The notes under the pieces are model-generated. The model made no database searches, was not told the origin of the DNA, and saw only the letters and a program-made list of their open reading frames with translations. Position numbers and translations under genes: made by a program. From JBQTKD01 sp052389435 (GTDB lineage: Bacteria; Actinomycetota; Actinomycetes; Sporichthyales; Sporichthyaceae), in NCBI GenBank assembly GCA_052389435.1, contig JBQTIB010000032.1, positions 34,505-98,504 on the forward strand: a DNA stretch of 64,000 bases, in the 5' to 3' direction. Shown here in pieces: positions 55,688-64,000 of the stretch (positions are counted from its first letter, which is position 1; each line of letters begins with the position of its first letter).

Positions 55688-56818
55688 GTGCTGATCGCCG
55701 GGCAGGAACGCCTGCTGCCGACCACGATGGTCGGCAACTACCCCAACCCGTCCTGGTACGTGGACCAACCCTGGGCGGTGTTTCCCGACGAGGCCGGCGC
55801 AGCCGCCGTCCGAGCGCGCCCCGGCCACCCTGCCGCCGCGGACCCCAACGCGCTGCCGCGAGAGGCCTTCTACGACGCGGTCGCCGCGATCGTGCAGGAC
55901 CAGGTCGACGCCGGTCTCGACGTGATCGCGGACGGCCGCGTCTACGGCGGCGCCAGCGCCTACGGCCAGATCTTCTTCCACTACTACGAGCGCCTGCGCG
56001 GCTTCGACGTACCGCAGTGCAGCGAGTTCACCGCACCCCGGTGCACCGGGCCGGTTTCGCTGCGAGCGCCGCTGCACCTCGAGACCCTCGCCGCGGTGCG
56101 CCGCGCGACCACGCTGCCGGTCAAGGTGTCCTACACCGGCCTGCAGGTCCTCACCCTCTTCGCCGAGGACGCCCACTACGGCTCCCAACGCGACCTCGGA
56201 ACAGCGCTCGCCGACGCGCTGCGGGAAGACTTCCTACGCCTGGCCGACGCTGGGGTCGACATCGTGCAGATCGACGAGTTCCTCTGGTCGCACGGCGTCA
56301 GCGACTGGGAGGTCGAGCTGCTCAACCGCGCGGTGCGCGGGGTGAACGCCCAGTTCTGGGTCCACGTCTGCCGGGCCGGCAGCGCCCGGCCTCGGCCGCT
56401 GTTGGTGAGCGGCGGCCGCCACGGCTTCAAGCGCTACACCCTCGGCGACGAGCCGACCGACGCCGCCCACGCTCCCGGGCCGATGGCGGCGCTGTGGCCC
56501 ACGGTGCTCGACGCCGACGTCCGCGTGCTCAACACCGAGGCCCTCGACGCGGAGGACTTCGCCGCGTTCCGCGAGTCGCCATGGCCCGGCGACGTCGTCG
56601 CCGGCGTCATAGACGTGCGCACCGAGAAGGTCGAAAGCGCCGAGATCGTGGCCGATCGCATCCGCGCCGTCCTCGCCTCGGTGCCCGCCGAGCGAGTCGG
56701 GCTCACCACCAGCTGCGGTCTGGTGAAGCTGCCGCGCGAGGTGGCCCGCGCGAAACTGCACGCGCTTTCCGCGGGTGCCGCCGTGGTCCGCGCCGAGCTG
56801 CGCGAGACTGGGGCATGA
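55688..56818 (+). CDS. Epoxyalkane:coenzyme M transferase-like protein 2
   Basis: 376 residues, a paralogue of the protein at 18236-19390: TTMVGNYPNPSW at the start and zinc ligands in WVHVCR (His226, Cys228) and TTSCG (Cys343), in line with XecA (377 residues; His220, Cys222, Cys343 as recalled). It has an insertion near residues 35-55 compared with the first copy. Location between an SDR and ComA strongly supports use of coenzyme M. The two copies may act on different epoxides or stereoisomers. The ComA ATG overlaps its stop. Confidence 0.8.
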   Translation: MLIAGQERLLPTTMVGNYPNPSWYVDQPWAVFPDEAGAAAVRARPGHPAAADPNALPREAFYDAVAAIVQDQVDAGLDVIADGRVYGGASAYGQIFFHYYERLRGFDVPQCSEFTAPRCTGPVSLRAPLHLETLAAVRRATTLPVKVSYTGLQVLTLFAEDAHYGSQRDLGTALADALREDFLRLADAGVDIVQIDEFLWSHGVSDWEVELLNRAVRGVNAQFWVHVCRAGSARPRPLLVSGGRHGFKRYTLGDEPTDAAHAPGPMAALWPTVLDADVRVLNTEALDAEDFAAFRESPWPGDVVAGVIDVRTEKVESAEIVADRIRAVLASVPAERVGLTTSCGLVKLPREVARAKLHALSAGAAVVRAELRETGA

Positions 56819-57639
56819 CCGAACACCAGCCGCCGGACTTCCTCGCCCTGCCGCCGCGCTCGGGCAAGCCTCGCAGCTCGGGGTGGACGCACATGCTCGA
56901 CAAGGGCCTGCCCGAGGCGATGCTGGCCTCGGTCCTGGACATCGCCGGTGCCTACATCGACATCGTGAAGTTCGGCTGGGGCACCGCGTACGTGACTCCG
57001 CAGGACGTCGCCGCGGCCAAGGTGGCCCGCTGTCTGGCCGCGGGCGTGCACGTCAGTCCGGGCGGGACCCTGTTCGAGATCGCCGTCAGTCAGGACCGGG
57101 TTGCGCAGTTCGCCGCCTGGGCCGCGCGCATCGGCTTCGACACCATCGAGATCTCCGACGGCACCGTCGACCTCGGCCCCGCCAGGCGCCGCAAGCTCAT
57201 CCGCGAACTCACCGCGGACTTCCGCGTCGTCGCCGAAGTCGGCTGCAAGGACAGCACCGTCGACATCGACCCGCTGCTGTGGGCCGAGTTGATGCTCGAG
57301 GACCTCGACGCGGGCTGTTCCTACGTCATCGCCGAGGGCCGCGAGTCGGGAACCGTCGGCGTCTACGACGCGAGCGGCAAGCCGCGCGGGGACCTGATCG
57401 AGACGGTCCTGGAACGCGTCCCAGCCGAGCGCATCATCTTCGAGGCCCCGACGAAGGCCCAGCAGGCGTGGTTCGTCGAACGGCTCGGTGCCGAGGCGAA
57501 TCTCGGCAACGTCGCGCCGGAGGACGTCATCGGCCTCGAGACGCTGCGCCGCGGCCTGCGCGCCGACACCGTCACCCTTGCCGTCGACACCTGGACCAAC
57601 GCCTGGGCGACCCAGGCGCTGCTCGACACCTCCGGCTAG
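56815..57639 (+). CDS. comA: Phosphosulfolactate synthase (ComA), coenzyme M biosynthesis
   Basis: 274 residues of the ComA family, which joins sulfite to phosphoenolpyruvate to give (2R)-phospho-3-sulfolactate. Typical blocks are GWTHMLDKGLP near the start, YIDIVKFGWGTAYV, GGTLFEIAV, IEISDGTVDL, VGCKDSTVDID and the FEAPTKAQQAWFV ending. It marks endogenous CoM synthesis, a rare trait in bacteria, and ties the two CoM transferases to real CoM chemistry. Later CoM enzymes are not in this window and should be sought elsewhere in the genome. Confidence 0.88.
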   Translation: MTEHQPPDFLALPPRSGKPRSSGWTHMLDKGLPEAMLASVLDIAGAYIDIVKFGWGTAYVTPQDVAAAKVARCLAAGVHVSPGGTLFEIAVSQDRVAQFAAWAARIGFDTIEISDGTVDLGPARRRKLIRELTADFRVVAEVGCKDSTVDIDPLLWAELMLEDLDAGCSYVIAEGRESGTVGVYDASGKPRGDLIETVLERVPAERIIFEAPTKAQQAWFVERLGAEANLGNVAPEDVIGLETLRRGLRADTVTLAVDTWTNAWATQALLDTSG

Positions 57640-57651
57640 CTCGCCGCCACC

Positions 57652-58185
57652 TCAGCTGGGGAAGGGCGATCGCAGGCCCGCGACGGCGGGAGCCGCCCGC
57701 GCAGCGCATGCACGCACCGCGAACCACACGAGCACGAGCGCGACGATCAGCAGTTCGGCGGCCGCGGCCGCGAGGTCGACCGGCTCGACGGCCTCCGGCC
57801 TCCGATGCGGGCCCACCGGCAGGCCCGCCGTTCGGCTGATCGCCCAGGTGCAGAGCACGGCGAGGTTGGCCAGCACACCGATCCGCAGAAGGCCCACGGA
57901 GTCCCGTCCCGGGCCGGCAACCGCCACGGCCCAGGCGACCTGACCCAGCGTCACGGAAACGAAGAACACCCCGTAGAGCCAGAACTCCGCGACGTGGTGC
58001 GGCGCGGCGTAGCCGTGCGCCGCGGCGGCGACGAGCGAGGCCACCGCCAATGCGGCCGCCGGCGGAGCGCCCGGCACTGCGGGAACCGGGACTGCGTTGT
58101 CGGGCCTGCGAGCCGCCAGGGCGACCCAGCCGCCGAAGACCAGCACGGCTAGGGCGACCAGCAGGTGCCCTTCGTGTCCAGGCAC
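57652..58185 (-). CDS. Multi-pass membrane protein of unknown function
   Basis: 177 residues with about five hydrophobic segments (LLVALAVLVFGGWVALAA, AALAVASLVAAAAHGYA, WLYGVFFVSVTLGQVAWAVAVA, GVLANLAVLCTWAIS, AAELLIVALVLVWFAV) and histidines at their edges (HEGH, AAHGYAAPHH). The APHHVAEFWLYGVFF and ISRTAGLPVGP segments resemble uncharacterised actinomycete membrane proteins. GTG 58185 is 5 bases after the stop of the hybrid kinase, so the two are co-transcribed; it may help the sensor, for example in metal or ligand delivery. Function unknown. Confidence 0.6.
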   Translation of the reverse strand: MPGHEGHLLVALAVLVFGGWVALAARRPDNAVPVPAVPGAPPAAALAVASLVAAAAHGYAAPHHVAEFWLYGVFFVSVTLGQVAWAVAVAGPGRDSVGLLRIGVLANLAVLCTWAISRTAGLPVGPHRRPEAVEPVDLAAAAAELLIVALVLVWFAVRACAARAAPAVAGLRSPFPS

Positions 58186-58190
58186 GGCGG

Positions 58191-61013
58191 TCAGCTCGTC
58201 GTGGTGGGAGACAGGAGCGCGCGCAGCTCGTCGGCCACTCGGTGGTACTCCACCAGTACCGCGCCGCCCAGCACGCCCAGGTCGGCGCGCACGTCGCGCG
58301 AGCCGGCCGTTCGTTCCAGTTCCGTCAGCAGCCTCGCCAGTCGGCGAGCGCCGAGCGTGGCCGAGGCTCCCCGCAGGGCGTGGGCGATCCGCACGGCCGC
58401 GGCGGAGTCGCCGGTGGCGATCGCAACGCGGAGGTCGTCGATCCGGACGTCGGAATCGGTCAGGTAGGCCGCGAGGAGCGTGGAGCCGAGATCGGCCGGC
58501 GCAATTCCCAACTGATCGGCGAGTGCCGCCAGCACGGAGCCGTCCACGGCCGGTCCGTCCGGATCGATCCAGGCCTCGTTGCGTGCCCGCGCCACGACGG
58601 CCGCGCCGCCGAGCACGGCTCGCAGTTCCCGCTCGCGAACCGGCTTCGCGAGGTAGGCGTCCATGCCGGCAGCGAGACAGGCCTCGCGATCGGACAGCAT
58701 GGCGCTCGCGGTCATGGCCACGATGCGCGGCTGCCGGCTCGCGGACACCTCGGCTCGGATGCGGCGGGTCGCCTCCAGACCGTCCATCACCGGCATCTGA
58801 ACGTCCATCAGGACGACGTCGTAGGGGCGCGCCCGGACGGCTGCGACGGCCTCGAGCCCGTTGCCGACCGTGTCGACCGTGGTGAACCCCAACGTCCGGA
58901 GCATGAGGCGTCCAACCTTCTGGTTGGTCAGGTTGTCCTCGACGTAGAGGATCCGCAGCGCTCCCGCGCCGAGCATGCCGTCCGCGGCTGCGCGCGGTTC
59001 GGGCACCGCGGGCCGGGCCATCCCCAAGGCTCGGTCCAGCGTGTCGCGCAGCGCCGTCACCTTGACCGGTTTGAACATCGAGGCCCGGAACCTGGCGCGT
59101 TCCTCCGGCGCGAGTTTGCTTCCGTAGCTGGTCAGCAGGACCAGGGGGACGTCGGCGAAGTCCGGGCGGCGCTTGAGTTCGGCCGCGAGCGCGGCTCCGT
59201 CGAGGTCGGGCATGTTGAAGTCCAGCAGCGCCACGTCCCACGGCCCGTCGGAGGCCAGCTCGAGCGCCGCCGCAGCGCTGTCGGCCTCCCCGCAGACCAC
59301 GCCCCAGTTTTCCAGTTGCAGTCGGAGCACCCTGCGGTTGGTGGCGTTGTCGTCGACGATCAGCATCCGACGTCCAGCCAGGGAGTCGGGTCCGGCGGTC
59401 CGCAGGACCTCGGCGGCCTGGTGGCACGCGCGCACCTTCGCCGTGAAACCGAACTCGGAGCCGATGCCGATCTCGGAGGACACCGTCAGTTCCCCGCCCA
59501 TGGCCTCGACGAGTCGGTGGCAGATGGCGAGTCCAAGCCCGGTTCCGCCGTAGACGCGGGTCGTGGAGGCGTCGACCTGGCTGAAGGGGTCGAACAGGCG
59601 GGCGATCGCGCCGGCCGGGATGCCGATTCCGGTGTCCTTCACCCGGACGTCCAGGACGAGGTCGTCGTCGAACTCGGTGCCGGCGCCGATGCAGCGCACG
59701 GTCACGAGCACCTCGCCGGACTCGGTGAACTTGACCGCATTCGAGAGCAGGTTGACCACGACCTGCCGAAAGCGGGTCACGTCCCCGAGCACCCGCCGTG
59801 GAGCGTCGGTGTCGACGTGGCTGATCAGGTCGAGGTCCTTGGCCGCGGCCGCCGGGGTCACCAGGTCGACGGCGGCCTCCACGGCCTCCACCAGGTCGAA
59901 GGAGACCTCCTCGATCTGCAGTTCGCCCGCTTCGATCTTGGAGTAGTCGAGGATGTCGTTGATGATGTCGAGCAGTGCGTCGCCGCTGATGCGGACCGTC
60001 TCGGCGAACTCCCGCTGCGACGGGTCGAGGTCGGTGTCGAGCAACAGCCCGGTCATGCCGACCACTGCGTTCATCGGGGTGCGGATCTCGTGGCTCATCG
60101 TGGCCAGGAACGCGGACTTGGCCGCCACCGCGGCCAGCGCCGCGTCGCGGGCGTCGGCCATGGCCTGGGCGGCGCGCCGCTCCTCGGTCACGTCCAGCGA
60201 AATGCCGCAGGTCGCGTAGAGCTCGCCGTTCGCGTCGAAGAGCGGGAACTTGGTGGCGGAGTAGATCCGCCGCCCGTCGGACCCGCTGGAGAACTCCTCG
60301 AACCGGTGGGCGCCGCTGCGTGCCTGCAGGTCCGCCGCGCGCCACTCGGCGGCGACGTCGGCGAACAGTTCGGCGTCGGTGTGGCCCAGGACCTGCTGTG
60401 CCGGCACCGCCATCGCCCGTTCGAAGGCCTCGTTCGCCAGCAGGTAGCGGCCGTCGAGGTCCTTGACGTAGACCAGGGACTGGTTGTTCGCGATCACCTC
60501 CCGCAGCATCGCCGCGTGCGCGTCGCGTTCGGCCTCGGCCGTCCGTCGGGCGTCCGCCACGGCCTTCTCGGCCTCGAGGGCGGCGACTCGCTGCGCCTCG
60601 CGCATGTCCTCGAACAGCGTGGCGCCGCGCATGAGGGAGCCGTACGTGCGGCGCAGGGTCCAGTAGTAGGCGGCGATGCCCGCGGTGAAAATCTCCCACA
60701 GGGCCGAGTGCCAGCCGATGTCGACGACGACGGCGCCCTCGGCGTTCGCCGCGTTCAACGTGTGCACCGCGTGCATCCCGTGGCCCACCGCGCAGGTGAA
60801 GAAGATCAGCGCCGTGGCCGCGCCGAGGCGATTCGAGCTCAGCTGGCGGCTCCGCAGCAACGGCACCAGGATCGCGCCGGTGATTCCGAAGTACGCCAAC
60901 GCCACGAGCACGTTGGCCACGAGAAAGACGATTGCCCAGTCCACGCAGAAGGTGTCGGCCGCCGTCGCGACCGACTTGAGGCGGATCGGCCGGTCTTTCG
61001 CCCCGGCGGGCAA
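58191..61013 (-). CDS. Hybrid sensor kinase with ethylene-receptor-like N-terminal domain
   Basis: 940 residues: three membrane helices (25-125), a linker helix, a PAS domain (about 172-285), HisKA with His308 (MSHEIRTP), HATPase, two receiver domains (LLDFNMPDLDG, LMDVQMPVMDG) and a C-terminal HPt domain (RIAHALRGAS). The membrane part resembles the ethylene-binding domain of ETR1: VALAYFGI in helix 1 and FFTCAVGH in helix 2. Tyr41, Ile44, Cys74 and His78 match ETR1 Tyr32, Ile35, Cys65 and His69 with equal spacing (33 residues from Tyr to Cys); Asp25 is Asn34 here. Cys/His bind copper(I) in ETR1. TTG 61013 is the likely start. No separate response regulator lies nearby. Confidence 0.8.
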   Translation of the reverse strand: MPAGAKDRPIRLKSVATAADTFCVDWAIVFLVANVLVALAYFGITGAILVPLLRSRQLSSNRLGAATALIFFTCAVGHGMHAVHTLNAANAEGAVVVDIGWHSALWEIFTAGIAAYYWTLRRTYGSLMRGATLFEDMREAQRVAALEAEKAVADARRTAEAERDAHAAMLREVIANNQSLVYVKDLDGRYLLANEAFERAMAVPAQQVLGHTDAELFADVAAEWRAADLQARSGAHRFEEFSSGSDGRRIYSATKFPLFDANGELYATCGISLDVTEERRAAQAMADARDAALAAVAAKSAFLATMSHEIRTPMNAVVGMTGLLLDTDLDPSQREFAETVRISGDALLDIINDILDYSKIEAGELQIEEVSFDLVEAVEAAVDLVTPAAAAKDLDLISHVDTDAPRRVLGDVTRFRQVVVNLLSNAVKFTESGEVLVTVRCIGAGTEFDDDLVLDVRVKDTGIGIPAGAIARLFDPFSQVDASTTRVYGGTGLGLAICHRLVEAMGGELTVSSEIGIGSEFGFTAKVRACHQAAEVLRTAGPDSLAGRRMLIVDDNATNRRVLRLQLENWGVVCGEADSAAAALELASDGPWDVALLDFNMPDLDGAALAAELKRRPDFADVPLVLLTSYGSKLAPEERARFRASMFKPVKVTALRDTLDRALGMARPAVPEPRAAADGMLGAGALRILYVEDNLTNQKVGRLMLRTLGFTTVDTVGNGLEAVAAVRARPYDVVLMDVQMPVMDGLEATRRIRAEVSASRQPRIVAMTASAMLSDREACLAAGMDAYLAKPVRERELRAVLGGAAVVARARNEAWIDPDGPAVDGSVLAALADQLGIAPADLGSTLLAAYLTDSDVRIDDLRVAIATGDSAAAVRIAHALRGASATLGARRLARLLTELERTAGSRDVRADLGVLGGAVLVEYHRVADELRALLSPTTTS

Positions 61014-61101
61014 GAATGTCGTGAAGCCGAGGGTGCGTCCGGACTCAAGACAAGCTACAGTTTCCTAACGTAACGCGAATCAGTTGTAGAAGGAGGCGCT
61101 C

Positions 61102-62282
<1,181 letters not shown>

Positions 62283-62286
<4 letters not shown>

Positions 62287-63143
62287 CCGGCGGCGCCACC
62301 AACTACAGCGCCGTCGTCGGCGCCGGGACCATGGGTCTCGGCATCGCCTACGTCCTCGCCGCGGCGGGGGACACCGCGATCCTCGTCGAGCCCGACGCCG
62401 CCCGTCGCGACGCCGCCCTGGACACCCTCGCGGGCGTCGCGGGCGGGGCCGTCGCGCGCGGGAAGATGGAGGAGTCCGTCGCCAAGGAGCTGCTGGGCCG
62501 GCTCTCGACGGCGGCGTCCATCGCGGACCTGCCCGTTTCCGGGGCCGACCTGGTGGTCGAAGCCGTGCCGGAGAAGCTGGACCTCAAGCACCTGATCCTG
62601 CGTCAGGTCGAGGACCACTGCGCCCCGGCCATGCTCGCCTCGAACACCTCCGGCATCTCGATCTCGTCGATCGCGACGTGCCTGCAGTACCCCTCGCGGT
62701 TCCTGGGGCTGCACTTCTTCAACCCCGTCTGGGTCATGGCGCTCGTCGAGATCGTGCGCGGCTCGGAAACGGACCCGGCGATCGTCGAGTCGGCGCAGGC
62801 CCTCGCGCGGCGGTTGGGCAAGGACCCGATCGTCGTCAACGACGCCCCCGGCTTCGCCACCAGCCGCCTCGGCGTCTGCATCGGCCTCGAGGGCATGCGC
62901 ATGTTCGAGGAGGGCGTCGCCAGCGCCGAGGACATCGACAAGGCGATGGAGCTCGGCTACCGCCACCCGATGGGCCCGTTGAAGCTGACGGACCTAGTCG
63001 GCCTGGACGTCCGCCTCGACATCGCCCGCCACCTCGAGAAGACCCTGGGCCCGCGCTTCGCTCCGCCGCAGGTCCTCATCGACAAGGTCGCGGCGGGGGA
63101 GTTGGGCAAGAAGTCCGGCAAGGGCTTCTACGACTGGTCGTAG
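62283..63143 (+). CDS. 3-hydroxyacyl-CoA dehydrogenase (3-hydroxyadipyl/3-hydroxybutyryl-CoA type)
   Basis: 286 residues: GAGTMGLGIAYVLA Rossmann loop, EAVPEKLDLKH, SNTSGISIS, catalytic His in LGLHFFNPVW, and C-terminal DAPGFATSRLG and KSGKGFYDW blocks. It oxidises a 3-hydroxyacyl-CoA with NAD. Coupled to the 3-oxoadipyl-CoA-type thiolase, 3-hydroxyadipyl-CoA from the box pathway is the best substrate guess; a 3-hydroxybutyryl-CoA role is also possible. Confidence 0.85.
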
Positions 63144-63236
63144 TTCCCTCGTCCGAACGGACAGTCCCGGGCGATTCGCTCGCGCGGGGCTTCCGTGGTG
63201 CCGCACCCTTACCCGGAGGACCGGGGGAGGTGTGCG

Positions 63237-63653
63237 GTGGGGTTTCGTGTGGCGGCGGTGCTGTCGCTCGTCCTTTCCGGGCTGGCGCTGCTCGTCGCGG
63301 GCCTTCGAACCTTCGTGAACCTGGTGGCTCTAACCCACCCGGAGGCCTTCCAGCCGCCGGACGGAGTCGCCGTCTATAGCCCGTACAGCGAGGGCACGCT
63401 TCTGCTCGCCTCGGCCGCCATCACGCTTGCCTGGATCCTGGCGGTGTGCCTTACGGCCGCGCTCCTGTGTCTCACCGACCGCGCGCGCGGGATTGCCGTG
63501 GGCCGGGCACTCCTCGCGGCGGCCGGCGTGCTGTTCGTCCTGGGGAGGGGCCCCTTATTTCCGGGCGGCCTCACGGAGGCCACAGCCGCCGCGGTGGCGA
63601 TGGCGGTGGGCGCCTGGGCCGCCCGCCGCGCCCCGATTCGCACCTCTGTATAA
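63237..63653 (+). CDS. Small membrane protein of unknown function
   Basis: 138 residues with three or four hydrophobic segments (AAVLSLVLSGLALLVAGL, GTLLLASAAITLAWILAVCLTAALL as two adjoining blocks, AAAGVLFVLG, ATAAAVAMAVGAWAA). The GTG at 63237 has a GGGGGAGG ribosome site; an in-frame GTG at 63195 gives a less hydrophobic start. No motif is recognised. Confidence 0.45.
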   Translation: MGFRVAAVLSLVLSGLALLVAGLRTFVNLVALTHPEAFQPPDGVAVYSPYSEGTLLLASAAITLAWILAVCLTAALLCLTDRARGIAVGRALLAAAGVLFVLGRGPLFPGGLTEATAAAVAMAVGAWAARRAPIRTSV

Positions 63654-63670
63654 GTTTCTGCCGATCTAAC

Positions 63671-63710
63671 GTCCGACCAAACGGTCGCTATGACGACCAC
63701 TTGGTCGGAC
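63671..63710. repeat. Imperfect 17+17 inverted repeat, possible operator
   Basis: GTCCGACCAA (63671-63680) is the exact reverse complement of 63701-63710, and the inner GGTCG (63683-63687) pairs with CGACC (63694-63698); overall 15 of 17 positions match around a 6-base centre. The left half itself contains the palindrome CGACC-AAAC-GGTCG, a TetR-operator-like layout. It lies 17 bases after a stop codon, so it may instead be a terminator. Confidence 0.4.
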
Positions 63711-63889
63711 GCTAGCGAGTTGGCTACGCCGTGAGCAGGCGGGCCGAAGCGCGACGGTGGAGACCGGTTGTACGGGGAAAGGGTCCCCGTCGAGATCGAC
63801 GACGACGTGCGCGTCGAGTACTGGACAGAGATCCGCCGCGCGCCGGAGCGAGTCCACGAACGTGACGCAAGCCGCTAGGGCGTGTCTCC
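63711..63889. other. Short stretch before the insertion sequence, no clear gene
   Basis: One open frame on the minus strand crosses this stretch (reading VVVDLDGDPF), possibly a gene tail cut by the insertion sequence, but nothing recognisable supports it. CTAG at 63875-63878 followed by GGGCGTGTCTCC may be the insertion sequence end. Confidence 0.25.
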
Positions 63890-64000
63890 TTATTCGAGTA
63901 GCCAGATGGTGATGGCTCGCAGGACGACGCCACCGCGGTAGGTGAGTGCGAGCTTGTCGTAGCGGGTGGCCAATCCTCGCCACTGCTTGAAAACGTTGAA
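63890..64000 (-). mobile_element. IS5-type transposase, C-terminal end only
   Basis: The last 36 codons of a minus-strand gene running out of the window read FKQWRGLATRYDKLA then LTYRGGVVLRAITIWL, the conserved end of IS5-family DDE transposases (a KxxR-type C-terminus). The stop TAA is at 63890-63892. The rest of the element lies beyond base 64000, so intactness cannot be judged. Confidence 0.75.

Overview
The window comes from a high-GC actinomycete: GTG/TTG starts are common, stop/start overlaps (GTGA, ATGA) are frequent, and the gene content is actinobacterial (WS/DGAT acyltransferases, PucR regulators, Ser/Thr kinases with C-terminal membrane anchors, SCP2-like proteins). I cannot assign a genus; a soil or water hydrocarbon/aromatic degrader is the best guess. 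No rRNA, tRNA or CRISPR array was seen.

Layout. 1-1023: end of an acyl-CoA dehydrogenase. 1102-7892: neutral-lipid operon (PlsB-like acyltransferase, HAD-PlsC fusion, WS/DGAT, two alpha/beta hydrolases). 7889-14016: SRPBCC protein and a cell-envelope acyltransferase-3/SGNH set. 14040-24371: a PucR regulator divergent from a long operon encoding a diiron monooxygenase (alpha, beta, small TmoB-like and effector subunits), a NuoF-like flavoprotein, a thioredoxin-fold [2Fe-2S] ferredoxin, two SCP2-like proteins, an epoxyalkane:coenzyme M transferase and a homologue of 2-ketopropyl-CoM oxidoreductase/carboxylase. 24372-25085: about 700 bases without a clear gene, holding structured repeats. 25086-33188 (minus): FabH-like protein, two kinase/lipoprotein pairs around a second WS/DGAT, and a thiolase. 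33364-44278: molybdopterin oxidoreductase, then an aerobic benzoyl-CoA (box) cluster: BoxC, BoxB, separate flavoprotein reductase and ferredoxin, a small unknown protein, an acyl-CoA ligase and BoxD. 44275-49082: GAF-PucR regulator divergent from three overlapping genes of unknown role. 49073-54791 (minus): MFS exporter, orphan binding protein, aldehyde ferredoxin oxidoreductase, MobA. 54933-57639: second CoM operon (short-chain dehydrogenase, second CoM transferase, phosphosulfolactate synthase ComA). 57652-61013 (minus): membrane protein and a hybrid kinase with an ethylene-receptor-like sensor. 61102-63653: 3-oxoadipyl-CoA thiolase, 3-hydroxyacyl-CoA dehydrogenase, small membrane protein. 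The right edge is the end of an IS5-type transposase.

How it may work together (inference). The monooxygenase would epoxidise an alkene. CoM, started by ComA, would open the epoxide; the short-chain dehydrogenase would oxidise the beta-hydroxy thioether; and the 2-KPCC-like enzyme would cleave (and perhaps carboxylate) the keto-thioether. This resembles the Xanthobacter propylene pathway but is split over two operons and fitted with Complex-I-like electron carriers. The ethylene-receptor-like kinase beside the second operon could sense the alkene. The box genes and the thiolase/dehydrogenase pair would degrade benzoyl-CoA; a link between the two pathways through an alkenyl-benzene is possible but unproven.
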